Source: Thiomargarita sp. (GTDB lineage: Bacteria > Pseudomonadota > Gammaproteobacteria > Beggiatoales > Beggiatoaceae). Taken from it: a stretch of DNA of 64,000 bases. Made by a program: the position numbers and the translations under genes. The stretch's first letter is position 1; every line of letters begins with the position of its first letter. The notes under the pieces are model-generated. The model did no database searches, was not told the DNA's origin, and was given only the letters and a program-made list of their open reading frames with translations. Below, piece after piece: positions 26,327 through 34,964 of this stretch. Where the stretch lies: assembly GCA_020721005.1 (NCBI GenBank), contig DYNP01000015.1:19771-83770 (forward strand). The letters are read 5' to 3'.

Positions 26327-27151
26327 TTATTTGTTTTTGGGAGGTTGAATCGAATAACGCTGCAACAAATTCTTAATTTCTTCTGGACTTAATCCTTGCA
26401 AACGTTCTTCAGGCAATAGTCCTTTCAGTCGTTGCTCAGGCGGCAGTCCCTTCAGTCGTTTTTCAATTGGTATTCGAGCCAATATTTCGGCTTCAAATTG
26501 TTCCAAGGTATAAGCCATGTTAATATGCTCCTCCAAACGGTAAAAATGATACAGTTCATAAATTAAAATCGGGGTTACATTTTGTTTCCACACATAGTGT
26601 AAGGCCCCCATATGAATTCTCTGTGCTTCATCACTGAATAGATGCCAAGCAGCGTTACGGGTATCGTTGCCAATTTCTTTTAATACGATTATTCGCACTG
26701 AATGACTGCCCCAAAGAAGTTCATAAATTCCCGAAACAGAATTTTTAATTGTGGGGGGGTATTGTTTAAACAATTTGTGGGGATAACGGGTTGTGACCGC
26801 ATACCATTGAAAATCGCTTTCTTTTAATCCTTGTTGTTTCTTTTTAGTCAAGAGTTTACGATAGTTGACATAGTGCCCTATCAATTCGTCCAGTGACCAT
26901 GGAGTCAGGGATTCTCGAAATGATTTATAGGTCAATAAATTATGGGTGGATAAATTTTCCAAACCATCGGGCAAGTGTTGAGGATTAGGATCAGGAAGGT
27001 CTGATTTTCTGATGATCACCACGTCTAAAAATTGTTGTTTGGCTGTTAATTCTTTTTCCAATTCTACCTGATATGGGGTGTTTGTAAAAACATCTGTCAG
27101 TAAAATACCAAATAGTCGGTGCCAATTGATTGAGTATGTTGATGTGGTCAT
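26327..27151 (-). CDS. Rpn/transposase-like PD-(D/E)XK nuclease family protein
   Basis: A 274-residue protein. The core VELEKELTAKQQFLDVVIIRK matches the catalytic strand pair of the PD-(D/E)XK-type proteins (Rpn family and cyanobacterial relatives), which are often annotated as putative transposases but are nucleases of unclear role. The C-terminus is a short tandem repeat (RLKGLPPEQ, RLKGLLPEE, RLQGLSPEE) leading to a final helix, a tail frequently seen in this family in filamentous bacteria. No insertion-sequence ends flank it, so it is not acting as a mobile element here. Downstream of the SPOR gene, 40 bp away. Confidence 0.72.
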   Translation of the reverse strand: MTTSTYSINWHRLFGILLTDVFTNTPYQVELEKELTAKQQFLDVVIIRKSDLPDPNPQHLPDGLENLSTHNLLTYKSFRESLTPWSLDELIGHYVNYRKLLTKKKQQGLKESDFQWYAVTTRYPHKLFKQYPPTIKNSVSGIYELLWGSHSVRIIVLKEIGNDTRNAAWHLFSDEAQRIHMGALHYVWKQNVTPILIYELYHFYRLEEHINMAYTLEQFEAEILARIPIEKRLKGLPPEQRLKGLLPEERLQGLSPEEIKNLLQRYSIQPPKNK

Positions 27152-27191
27152 TAGGTGAAATTGGATTTTTAGGTTTCAGGTAATTTGGATT

Positions 27192-27830
27192 TTACTCTAT
27201 TTTCTTAATCACTCCTTTGACCCCCAGCAAAGTACTCAATTGCCTTTTCTGTTGTTCGGTTATACTGCGATCAGTTTCCGGTGGTAAGCGTACCATATAC
27301 CAGCCGTCGTTACTCTTGACAATATTCACGTCAGCAACGATATTTTTATCTGTAATTTGCTGAATTAATTTTTGGGCTCGTTCTTCATCTCGAAAGCTTG
27401 CGGCTTGGACATACCAGTTCCTTCCTTCTTGTGATTTGGAATAAATATCTTCGGCACTGCCGGTTGTGGTTGGCAACTGATAAGTTTCTTTTTGCATGGG
27501 TCGCCCTTCTATGTCTAAAAATACAAAATTGGCTGGCAATCGCTTCGATAAGGTGGTTGAGAGACTGCGTCCTCTGGGGTTTTCTGTATTGGCAGCACCG
27601 GGGAGATTATTTGGAGTAGACGCTGTGGTTTCAACGGTAGCATTAATATTTGAAGGCATATTTAACCCAAATTGGTTACTTGTCGTGCTTGCAGATATAC
27701 CCAGTAGCAATTTCAGTAAGCTATAGATCAGTAGCATGAGTGCAAAAAGAACGATTCCCCCAACAATGCGTTGTTTGGGATCAGGTTGTTCGGGAATTGG
27801 ACGTCGTGTATTATAAGAAGTTATCATCAA
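27192..27830 (-). CDS. SPOR-domain membrane protein
   Basis: A 212-residue protein with one N-terminal membrane helix (about residues 25-46), a Ser/Thr/Asn-rich periplasmic linker, and a C-terminal SPOR domain (about 134-212: WYVQAASFRDEERAQKLIQQI, then GWYMVRLPP). SPOR domains bind denuded septal peptidoglycan, so a role in division or septal wall remodelling is likely (FtsN/DedD-like architecture). It precedes the PD-(D/E)XK gene on the same strand. Confidence 0.85.
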   Translation of the reverse strand: MMITSYNTRRPIPEQPDPKQRIVGGIVLFALMLLIYSLLKLLLGISASTTSNQFGLNMPSNINATVETTASTPNNLPGAANTENPRGRSLSTTLSKRLPANFVFLDIEGRPMQKETYQLPTTTGSAEDIYSKSQEGRNWYVQAASFRDEERAQKLIQQITDKNIVADVNIVKSNDGWYMVRLPPETDRSITEQQKRQLSTLLGVKGVIKKIE

Positions 27831-28040
27831 TGATTTATCCTAAGGGAATCAGTACATAAAACTTTTTTGGATTATCGCTGAGTAGGGACGAGGAGCCGTC
27901 GGCGCTATTCAAAATAGTGACTCTCCTTTTTCCAGGTTCCAAGATGAGAGAAGGTAATGACCATGACAGATAATTCTTCAAATTAATCCTCCAACAAAGA
28001 TCCCAAGCCTCTTTTCAACTGATGTCACGCAATGGACTAT

Positions 28041-28069
28041 TTCGTTCCCACGCAGAGCGTGGGAACGAA
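28041..28069. repeat. Perfect 13-bp palindromic hairpin repeat
   Basis: TTCGTTCCCACGC and its exact complement are separated by AGA. This is a REP-like extragenic palindrome of the GTTCCCACGC-GCGTGGGAAC type, known as a dispersed repeat in several large sulfur-bacterial and cyanobacterial genomes. There is no T run, so it is not an ordinary terminator. Confidence 0.75.
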
Positions 28070-28317
28070 AGATTAGACAATGATTGTTTCTACACTGCGC
28101 AACATCAGTTCTTAATTTGTGATATGGCTAACGCATCATAAAAAAGATGCCCATGTAGACTGCGAGGCGCACTTGTCGCGTCACTCTCCGATATGGATTT
28201 CAAACTGACCCTCATGTTCCTAATTTGCCGAATACATACCTCGATCCCGCGCCACGAAATTATGGAGACTCGAATACTGCCTTTCTTGGTTGATGCGCTA
28301 ATCCAACTTACCTTTTT

Positions 28318-28334
28318 CTTTTGCAAGAGCTCTA
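28318..28334. repeat. Isolated end of the MITE-like family
   Basis: CTTTTGCAAGAGCTCTA matches the right terminus of the element at 11884-12160 (CTTTTGCAAGAGGTCTA) with one mismatch and ends in the same TA. It lies 17 bp beyond the sppA stop codon. I could not find the matching left end nearby, so it is a solo end or marks a degraded element. Confidence 0.6.
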
Positions 28335-28351
28335 TTGACTTTACCCCCTCT

Positions 28352-29353
28352 TCAATACAATCCAACTCCCTCAGAATGAGCAGTTTGTTGAAATGTTTTA
28401 GTGAGAGTAACTCCCAATTGTTCTGCAAAACGTTCCAAATAAGACAATTTGGGGGTAAAATTTTTGATCTTCTCAACCTTGATAATTTCTCGGGCTACAT
28501 AACTGCTACTGCCTAAGCCATCAACCAGTCCCAACTGAATTGCTTCCTCCCCAGTCCATATCAAACCTGAGTATAATTTTGGGTTGTCCAACAACTGCAA
28601 TTTGTCACTGGCCTTCAAGCTGGCCTCTCGACCTTCTTTAACCTTGACAATGAATTGGCGATGGATATTGTCCAATAATCCTTGGACATGGTTAACGTCC
28701 TCTGACTTTGTAGGAGAAAAGGGATCTAAAAATCCTTTATGTTCCCCTGCAGTCATCAACCGACGCTCAATACCCAATTTCTGTAAAGCCTCCACAAACC
28801 CAAATCCGTCCATCAACACTCCTATTGATCCCACCAAACTGGCTTTATCGGCGTAAATTTGGTCAGCAGCAGCCGCAATATAGTAACCTCCAGAAGCACA
28901 AATATCAGTAACCACGGCGTAAACAGGCAGCGGATGTTTCTTCCGCAAACGGTTAATTTCATCATTGATATAACCCGCTTGAACCGGACTCCCTCCGGGA
29001 CTGTTAATACGGATAATCAGGCCCGCTGTATTACTATCCTTAAAAGCGGTTCGCAATCCAGAGATAATCTTATCCGCATTCGTAATCTCCGCTTCAGCAG
29101 ATATAACTCCCTCGATATCAATCAAAGCAGTATGCTTACCCACCTCCAATTCTCCCTCCGCCTCAGACAACCACCCGCTAAGTTCCGGATTGGCGAGCAC
29201 CAACAGTAGGAGCAAATAGAAAACCAGTAACAGTTTGAAAAAAATACCCCATCGACGAGCTCTTCTCTGCTCATTTAAGGTAGCAAAGGCCAAACGATTT
29301 AAAACATCACGCTCCCATTTTTCATCAGGGGTAGACACAGGCAAATCTGACAT
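28352..29353 (-). CDS. sppA: Signal peptide peptidase SppA (S49 family serine protease)
   Basis: A 333-residue protein of the short (single-domain) SppA type. It has an N-terminal membrane helix (about residues 36-56), then the S49 fold: INSPGGSP (oxyanion region), DICASGGYYIAAA (catalytic Ser), DKASLVGSIGVLM and TAGEHKGFLDPFSP (catalytic Lys region). It cleaves remnant signal peptides in the inner membrane with the active site on the periplasmic side. The C-terminal 40 residues extend beyond the catalytic core. Transcribed alone. Confidence 0.94.
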   Translation of the reverse strand: MSDLPVSTPDEKWERDVLNRLAFATLNEQRRARRWGIFFKLLLVFYLLLLLVLANPELSGWLSEAEGELEVGKHTALIDIEGVISAEAEITNADKIISGLRTAFKDSNTAGLIIRINSPGGSPVQAGYINDEINRLRKKHPLPVYAVVTDICASGGYYIAAAADQIYADKASLVGSIGVLMDGFGFVEALQKLGIERRLMTAGEHKGFLDPFSPTKSEDVNHVQGLLDNIHRQFIVKVKEGREASLKASDKLQLLDNPKLYSGLIWTGEEAIQLGLVDGLGSSSYVAREIIKVEKIKNFTPKLSYLERFAEQLGVTLTKTFQQTAHSEGVGLY

Positions 29354-29543
29354 AGCTATATAATCCTAGGCTTAAAAGTGAATTATTTTGATGGAGACAA
29401 GTGAAATGGGTTTATTTCTCATCATTGATTTGTTATTATAACTCACAAAAGCCATTTTTTAAATGACTGTAAAATATCCCTATCTAAAACACTGTTTTTT
29501 GAACCCTTACCATCGTGCAGGCAGCTTTCCTTATCATCAAGTC

Positions 29544-29565
29544 TATCTACCCTTTTGAGTAGATA
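29544..29565. promoter_or_regulatory. Inverted repeat upstream of the four-helix membrane protein
   Basis: Perfect 7-bp arms TATCTAC and GTAGATA, spaced by 8 bp, lie 34 bp upstream of ATG at 29600. The position suits an operator or a 5'-leader hairpin. No regulator can be named. Confidence 0.35.
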
Positions 29566-29599
29566 ACTCAATACTACTTTTAACCAAAAGGAACTCTTC

Positions 29600-30025
29600 A
29601 TGGACTATCTAAAAATCATTCTGACAATCCCATTGTTTGGGGTATTACTGATCATCTACCTGATTCTGGTCAGCTCCGGTGTAGATTTCTCTGCCGCAGC
29701 CACTCCTCTCTTCTCTATGTCCTTGATGTCTGGTGCTTCTTGGTCCCCCACTTCCAGCGATATTCTTATTGTGTTTGGTGTGATCATCTTGTACGTTGAA
29801 ATTGTGAAGTCGACAAGAACGGGGACTGCCTCAACCATTGAACACGTTTTATCTACCTTTGTATTCATCACCTTCCTGGTTCTCTTTTTAACCTGGGGTA
29901 TAGCAGGCACCTCCACCTTCCTGATTTTAGCCCTGATGTCCTTACTCGATGTCATCGCAGGTTTCACGATTACCATTGCTACCGCTCGTCGAGACATGAA
30001 TTGGGCAGGTGGTCCCCCCCAATAG
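29600..30025 (+). CDS. Small four-helix membrane protein of unknown function
   Basis: A 141-residue protein with four membrane helices (about residues 5-25, 50-70, 88-107 and 110-130) and a charged C-terminus (TARRDMNWAGGPPQ). The pattern is that of a small uncharacterised membrane protein family; I do not recognise a named one. The ribosome binding site AAAGGAA precedes ATG. It lies 160 bp upstream of the cation:proton antiporter gene on the same strand and may be co-expressed with it. Confidence 0.75.
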   Translation: MDYLKIILTIPLFGVLLIIYLILVSSGVDFSAAATPLFSMSLMSGASWSPTSSDILIVFGVIILYVEIVKSTRTGTASTIEHVLSTFVFITFLVLFLTWGIAGTSTFLILALMSLLDVIAGFTITIATARRDMNWAGGPPQ

Positions 30026-30186
30026 TTAAGGATATTTCTTCAATCTTCCCCTTGTTTAAGGTCAGAACTCTCTTTTCTTCTGTCCTTAGATGACATAACC
30101 TATTCATCTGCAGCCCAGTTCCCAGTTCTGTTCGTCCTCAGTCAGAACTTGGGTTCTTGGCTCTTTCTCAATTATTCCAAGCCTCT

Positions 30187-31386
30187 ATGCATGTTATTGA
30201 TCCTTCAATTGGACCCACCACTGATTCCATAGTCTTCTCGATCTTTGTCATCTTCAGCGGATCAGCCCTACTGGCAACGCTGGCTCTCTATGCCCGGCAA
30301 GCTCTCCTCGTTGGCTACATTATTTGGGGAATTCTACTGGGTCCCTTTGCTCTCTCTATTATCCCTGATATTGAAGTCATCAAAGGCATTGCTGACATTG
30401 GAATCATCTTTCTCCTATTCCTCCTAGGACTGAGCTTAGAGCCTCAAGGACTCCTTCACTTGCTGGGAAAAACCACCTTGATCACCCTTCTCAGCTCAAG
30501 TTTATTCGCATTATTGGGGATCATGTTTGGCTTGGGTTTTGGTTTCAGTTGGCAAGACAGCTTAGTGATAGGCGCTACCATGATGTTTTCCAGTACGATC
30601 ATTGGGCTAAAACTGCTCCCAACGACTGTACTCCATCACAAAAGAGCCGGAGAAATCATCGTCAGTATTCTGCTTTTGCAGGACTTGATTGCTATTCTGC
30701 TATTGCTGGTCTTACAAGGTTTGGGTAAACAGGGGAGTCAACCAATATTGGACATCCTGGTCGTAAGTTTAGAACTGCCCTTTCTGCTTGGCTTTGCCCT
30801 GCTATTTGAGCGCCTCGTCTTGAACCGACTCATGCGGCAATTTGACAAAATCCAGGAGTACATCTTTCTGATCACCATTGGCTGGTGTTTGGGGATGGCA
30901 GAGCTTGCCAGTTTCCTGAACCTCTCCCACGAAATTGGAGCCTTTATTGGAGGGGTTGTTCTTGCCAGCAATCCCATCGCTCGTTTCATTTCCGAAAGTC
31001 TAAAACCCCTGCGCGACTTTTTTTTAGTGATTTTTTTCTTCTCCCTAGGCGCTAGTCTCAATCTTCCTACCCTGCAGTTAATTTTATTCCCAGCGACCCT
31101 ATTGGCGGCGACTCTGTTACTAATTAAACCCTGGATATTCAATTACTTACTCATAAAGTTTGGAGAGGCCTCTCAATCACCCTTAGAAATTGGTTGTCGG
31201 TTGGGACAGGTGAGTGAATTTTCACTACTGGTGGCCGTAGTCGCCCTAGAAACTCATCTGATCTCTGACCAAGCTTCCTACTTAATTCAAGCTGCAACAA
31301 TTATGACCTTCATTGCGTCATCTTACTACATTATATTGCGTTATCCAACCCCTATTGCGGTTTCTGACCGGTTACGCCGCGATTGA
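30187..31386 (+). CDS. CPA2-family cation:proton antiporter (KefB/KefC membrane domain)
   Basis: A 399-residue membrane protein with about 12-13 helices. CPA2 landmarks are GYIIWGILLGPFALSIIPD, LLFLLGLSLEPQGL, MMFSSTIIGLKLLP, LLLQDLIAILLLL and LNLSHEIGAFIGGVVLASN. It carries no cytoplasmic RCK/TrkA_N domain, so it is a membrane-only antiporter exchanging K+ or Na+ for H+. I chose ATG at 30187; an in-frame TTG at 30157 is also possible. The STAS-like gene begins 11 bp after its stop, suggesting regulation by that protein, as SulP-type carriers are regulated by STAS domains. Confidence 0.88.
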   Translation: MHVIDPSIGPTTDSIVFSIFVIFSGSALLATLALYARQALLVGYIIWGILLGPFALSIIPDIEVIKGIADIGIIFLLFLLGLSLEPQGLLHLLGKTTLITLLSSSLFALLGIMFGLGFGFSWQDSLVIGATMMFSSTIIGLKLLPTTVLHHKRAGEIIVSILLLQDLIAILLLLVLQGLGKQGSQPILDILVVSLELPFLLGFALLFERLVLNRLMRQFDKIQEYIFLITIGWCLGMAELASFLNLSHEIGAFIGGVVLASNPIARFISESLKPLRDFFLVIFFFSLGASLNLPTLQLILFPATLLAATLLLIKPWIFNYLLIKFGEASQSPLEIGCRLGQVSEFSLLVAVVALETHLISDQASYLIQAATIMTFIASSYYIILRYPTPIAVSDRLRRD

Positions 31387-31397
31387 GTGCTCACGAT

Positions 31398-31763
31398 ATG
31401 GAACTTAAAAATCAATCTTACACAATCATCTACCTCCCAGAAAATAACAGTATCATCTGTCAAGGATCTGTGCTACCCAATGGAGATTTTGAATACGATC
31501 CTATTATTCACCTTTTCAATGAAGCAATTCAGCATGCGCTCTCGCAACTGAATGAACAACAGAGGACGAAAATTCTCACGTTAGATCTTAAAGCTTTGGA
31601 ATTTCTCAATAGTACAGGGATTCGAGCCATGGCGAAATTGGTGTTGCAAGTGCGCGAACATGAAGCCTTATCCCTTGAAATTATAGGTGACCAAGCGATT
31701 CCTTGGCAAAATAAGCTATTGAAAAACCTACAAAGACTGATGCCCCAGCTCATCTTGAAATAG
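31398..31763 (+). CDS. STAS-like regulator (slr1659-type)
   Basis: A 121-residue protein of the STAS-like/anti-sigma antagonist fold. LTLDLKALEFLNSTGIRAMAKLVL is the conserved phosphorylation-loop region, with Ser-Thr where Spo0F-type antagonists are phosphorylated. The C-terminal IPWQNKLLKNLQRLMPQL is the signature of the slr1659-like group first described in cyanobacteria and common in Beggiatoa-like genomes. ATG at 31398 is preferred to a TTG overlapping the antiporter stop. The likely partner is a switch kinase/phosphatase encoded elsewhere, or the antiporter itself. Confidence 0.78.
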   Translation: MELKNQSYTIIYLPENNSIICQGSVLPNGDFEYDPIIHLFNEAIQHALSQLNEQQRTKILTLDLKALEFLNSTGIRAMAKLVLQVREHEALSLEIIGDQAIPWQNKLLKNLQRLMPQLILK

Positions 31764-31965
31764 TAGAAACGCGATTAATCGCGTCTCCTCTACCTGTTAG
31801 ACGCAAATAATCGCGTCCCTATCATTGTTGGAGGCCCAGTAGAAACGCGATTAATCGCGTCTCCTACCTGTTAGACACAAACAATCGCGTCTCTACCATT
31901 GTTGGACCGCCCAGTAGAGGCGCGATTAATCGCGTCCCTACCTGTTAGACGCAAACAAACGCGGC
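31763..31965. repeat. Tandem array of palindrome-bearing repeat (about 75 bp unit, 2.7 copies)
   Basis: Units start at 31763, 31839 and 31914. Each contains the perfect 16-bp palindrome ACGCGATTAATCGCGT (the third has GCGCGATT), then CTACCTGTTAGACGCAAA and a second half-site AATCGCGT. Period 75-76 bp; the last copy is truncated. A single diverged relative is at 52795-52846. The array starts at the stop codon of the STAS-like gene and ends about 55 bp before the molybdoenzyme gene. Confidence 0.8.
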
Positions 31966-32020
31966 TCTGTGCTTCCCTAAGTGCTATTTTTTATCTAGGA
32001 TTTTCTTCAAGGAGATTAAC

Positions 32021-34141
32021 ATGCCCTCCCTAACCCGCAGACAGTTTTTATCATCGACAACCACCCTAACTGCCGGTCTTATCCTGGGTTTCTACTTTCC
32101 CCCCTCAAATCGAATAGCCCAAGCGGTTGAATCTGCAACTCACCTTAAATTCAATGCTTGGTTGAAGATCGGCACCGATGACACGATCACAGTGATCGTA
32201 GCCCACGCTGAAATGGGCCAAGGCGTTTATACTGCTTTACCGATGTTAGTGGCAGAAGAATTAGAGGCCAACTGGCAACAAATCCGAATTACCAATTCTC
32301 CAGTGAGTGAAGAATACAAAAATCCCCTGGTTGGATTACAAATTACCGGTGGCAGTACGACCATTCGCAGCCGTTGGGATGGTTTACGCAAAGCCGGTGC
32401 TGCAGCAAAAGAAATGCTGATCGAAGCCGCCGCCCAAGTCTGGAAAGTCGATCCCAAGGAGTGTGAAGCCAATAATAGCCAAATAATTCATCCTGCCACA
32501 GGAAGAATTCTCAAATACTCCCAACTGGCTGAAGCAGCGGCTAAACTGACGCCACCTTCTGCCCCTCGTCTAAAATCTTCCAAAGAATTCAAGTTGATAG
32601 GACAAGCCATCAAACGTCTGGATACACCTGAAAAAATCGATGGCTCTGCCCAATTCGGTATAGATGTACGGTTGCCTAATATGCTTTATGCTGCCCTCCA
32701 ACAAGCACCTATATTTCGCAGCAAAGTAGAAAGTTATGACGCCTCCGCTGCAGAAAGTTTACGGCTCTTCCCGCTATCAAATGGCATTGCCGTGATCGCC
32801 GATTCTTACTGGCAAGCCAAACAGGGCTTGGCAACTTTAAATCTTCGGTTCTCAAAGTCTGAACTCGATACCCTAGACAGCGCCCAACTTAAAGCTTCCT
32901 TTCAAGAGGATTTGCAGAAAACCGGGGCAGAAGCCGAGCGTCAAGGGGATGTGGCTGCTGCCTTGAAAAAAGCCGACAAGATTTTGGAAGCAGAGTATAG
33001 CGCTCCCTTTTTGGCACATGCAACCATGGAACCCCTCAATTGCACTGCCCACGTACAAGAGGATCGCTGTGAAATTTGGGTAGGGACGCAAGCTCCAGAA
33101 TGGGCAAGAAATGCTGCCGTTGAAATAACCGGTCTTCCTGCTGAGAAAATTGAGATTCACACTACGTATTTAGGGGGAGGTTTTGGGCGTCGTGTTGAAA
33201 TCGATTGTATAAAGCAGTGTCTGACGATAGCGAAATCTTTGGGGCAACCTGTGCAGTTGATCTGGTCTCGAGAAGAGGATATGCAGCATGATTTCTATCG
33301 GCCAGCCGCTGCGGTTAGGTTGACTGCCGGAGTAGATAAACAGGGGAAATTGACTGCCTTCAAAGCTCGGGTGGTGAGCCCTTCCATATCTAAACGAGTG
33401 GTTCCCAGTTGGTTGAAGGGAGAAATCGACCCCAATGCTGTAGAAGGATTCGTTGAGCTCGCTTACAATATACCAAATACTTATGTGGATTACATTATGA
33501 AGGAAACCCCGGTACCTGTGGGTTTCTGGCGCTCAGTGGGGCATTCTTACTCCGGTTTTATGATGGAAAGTTTTATAGACGAAATCGCTCATGCGACCGA
33601 CACAGACCCTTATCAACTTCGCAAAACATTATTGGCTGAACAACCGCGCCATTTAGCGGTATTGGAAACCCTGGTAAAAGCAGCCAACTGGCAGGATCCA
33701 TTACCTCCGAAAGTGTATCGAGGACTGGCCATTCACGCCTCATTTGCCAGCATTGTCGGTCAAGTGGCGGAAATTTCCCTGACCTCATCCCATCAACTCA
33801 CAGTTCAACGGGTAGTATCAGTGATAGATTGCGGAATGGTTGTCAATCCGGACACCGTGAAAGCCCAAGTTGAAAGCAGCATTATTTTTGGACTCGGTGC
33901 TCTTAAGCAGAGCATAACCCTTAAAGAAGGAAAGGTTGAACAAAGCAATTTCCACGACTTTCCTATATTAAGGTTGAGTGATACTCCTAAGATTGAAATC
34001 CATATCATTGACAGTCAAGACAATCCTGGAGGCGTGGGCGAGCCAGCCACCCCCCCGATCATACCTGCCGTCACCAATGCCCTATTCGCTGCCATTGGTA
34101 AGCGTATTCGTGAATTGCCCATTCCCCAAAAAATAATCTGA
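32021..34141 (+). CDS. IorB-type molybdopterin-binding subunit (xanthine dehydrogenase family)
   Basis: A 706-residue protein with a twin-arginine signal (TRRQFLSS at residues 5-12, hydrophobic stretch to about 35), so it is exported folded with its cofactor. The body is the large molybdenum-binding subunit of the aldehyde oxidase/isoquinoline 1-oxidoreductase beta type: AHAEMGQGVYTALPMLVAEEL, TYLGGGFGRRVEID, VVSVIDCGMVVNPDTVKAQ, and the C-terminal GGVGEPATPPIIPAVTNALF holding the catalytic Glu. Such enzymes need a small 2Fe-2S subunit (IorA), usually encoded next door. None is present on either side, so it is unpaired here. It probably hydroxylates an aldehyde or N-heterocycle in the periplasm. 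Confidence 0.92.
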   Translation: MPSLTRRQFLSSTTTLTAGLILGFYFPPSNRIAQAVESATHLKFNAWLKIGTDDTITVIVAHAEMGQGVYTALPMLVAEELEANWQQIRITNSPVSEEYKNPLVGLQITGGSTTIRSRWDGLRKAGAAAKEMLIEAAAQVWKVDPKECEANNSQIIHPATGRILKYSQLAEAAAKLTPPSAPRLKSSKEFKLIGQAIKRLDTPEKIDGSAQFGIDVRLPNMLYAALQQAPIFRSKVESYDASAAESLRLFPLSNGIAVIADSYWQAKQGLATLNLRFSKSELDTLDSAQLKASFQEDLQKTGAEAERQGDVAAALKKADKILEAEYSAPFLAHATMEPLNCTAHVQEDRCEIWVGTQAPEWARNAAVEITGLPAEKIEIHTTYLGGGFGRRVEIDCIKQCLTIAKSLGQPVQLIWSREEDMQHDFYRPAAAVRLTAGVDKQGKLTAFKARVVSPSISKRVVPSWLKGEIDPNAVEGFVELAYNIPNTYVDYIMKETPVPVGFWRSVGHSYSGFMMESFIDEIAHATDTDPYQLRKTLLAEQPRHLAVLETLVKAANWQDPLPPKVYRGLAIHASFASIVGQVAEISLTSSHQLTVQRVVSVIDCGMVVNPDTVKAQVESSIIFGLGALKQSITLKEGKVEQSNFHDFPILRLSDTPKIEIHIIDSQDNPGGVGEPATPPIIPAVTNALFAAIGKRIRELPIPQKII

Positions 34142-34200
34142 AATTTTGAGTAGGGCGCCATAAAGCGCCTCTCTACTCTTACAAACCACTCAAAAAAACC

Positions 34201-34782
34201 ATGACCCTTCCCATAACCACGGCTGGCGTTGATGAAGTGGGGCGCGGTCCCTTAGCAGGTCCCGTCGTGGCAGCCGCCGTGATTCTACCGCCGGATCATC
34301 CCATCCAAGGACTCAGAGATTCCAAACGCCTGACTGAAAAACAACGGGAACGTTTGGCTGACGAAATTCAAAAATACGCCCTAGCTTTTGCCTTAGGACG
34401 GGCTGAAGTTTCAGAAATTGACCAGTTAAACATCCTTCAAGCAAGTCTATTGGCCATGCAACGCGCCGTTTTAAGCCTCTCCATTGTCCCTCAACAAGTG
34501 GTCGTTGACGGTCCACATTGTCCAAAAATACCCTATCCAGTGACCGCCATAATCCGCGGCGATCAAACCATTCCCGTCATCAGTGCAGCCTCCATACTTG
34601 CCAAAGTTAATCGAGATCGAGAAATGAAAGAAATGGATCGAAAATACCCGGGTTATGGCTTTGCTGCTCACAAAGGTTACCCAACCCGTTTGCACCTGGC
34701 TGCCCTACAACAATTGGGCATTACTCCTATTCATCGTCGTTCATTTGCGCCCGTGAAGAATTATTTAAAGACAAACAGCTGA
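34201..34782 (+). CDS. rnhB: Ribonuclease HII
   Basis: A 193-residue RNase HII that removes ribonucleotides from DNA and cleaves RNA-DNA hybrids. The catalytic acids are in AGVDEVGRG (residues 8-16), VVDGPHCP and DRDREM of [19 protein letters not shown] and [14 protein letters not shown] are the conserved substrate-binding stretches. The last codons and the TGA stop (34780-34782) lie inside the arm of the repeat element beginning at 34776, so the natural C-terminus may have been slightly altered by the element; the enzyme core is complete. Confidence 0.97.
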   Translation: MTLPITTAGVDEVGRGPLAGPVVAAAVILPPDHPIQGLRDSKRLTEKQRERLADEIQKYALAFALGRAEVSEIDQLNILQASLLAMQRAVLSLSIVPQQVVVDGPHCPKIPYPVTAIIRGDQTIPVISAASILAKVNRDREMKEMDRKYPGYGFAAHKGYPTRLHLAALQQLGITPIHRRSFAPVKNYLKTNS

Positions 34783-34964
34783 CCGGCTAAAGCCTCCATT
34801 CCAAAGAATTTCATCATCCATAAGATTCAATAAAAAGCCTACTCTATCTGACTGGCCTCAAAAAAATGGTCAAGTCTTTAAAACCTGACAGACTTAAGCC
34901 AACATTGGAATGGAGGCTTTAGCCGGTCAGCCATATCGCATCATTTCCTATTGCAAGAGCTCTA
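34776..34964. repeat. Reduced MITE-like element, copy 4
   Basis: A perfect 27-bp inverted repeat (34778-34804 and 34905-34931) of the family arm (GCTGACCGGCTAAAGCC...) encloses 100 bp unrelated to the other copies. The right side continues to the family terminus TTGCAAGAGCTCTA (34951-34964) ending in TA. The left terminus is missing; the left arm is fused to the end of rnhB. From 34965 to 35127 I see nothing except a short CCCACCCTACCTGGCTG motif, also found near 52871. Confidence 0.75.

Larger units (their letters stand above)
27831..28351. other. Gene-free stretch with palindromic repeat and possible decayed sequence
   Basis: 521 bp between the SPOR and sppA genes. It contains the perfect hairpin repeat at 28041-28069 and the lone MITE end at 28318-28334. 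The part at 28105-28317 is richer in GC than its surroundings and shows short open stretches in several minus-strand frames (for example one reading RSLHGHLFYDALAIS), suggesting a decayed insertion sequence, but I cannot identify it. Confidence 0.45.

Noticed and set aside
28105-28476. Minus-strand open frame overlapping the end of sppA
   Set aside because: Its first half is the shadow of sppA; the rest is not recognised and is noted only as possibly decayed sequence.
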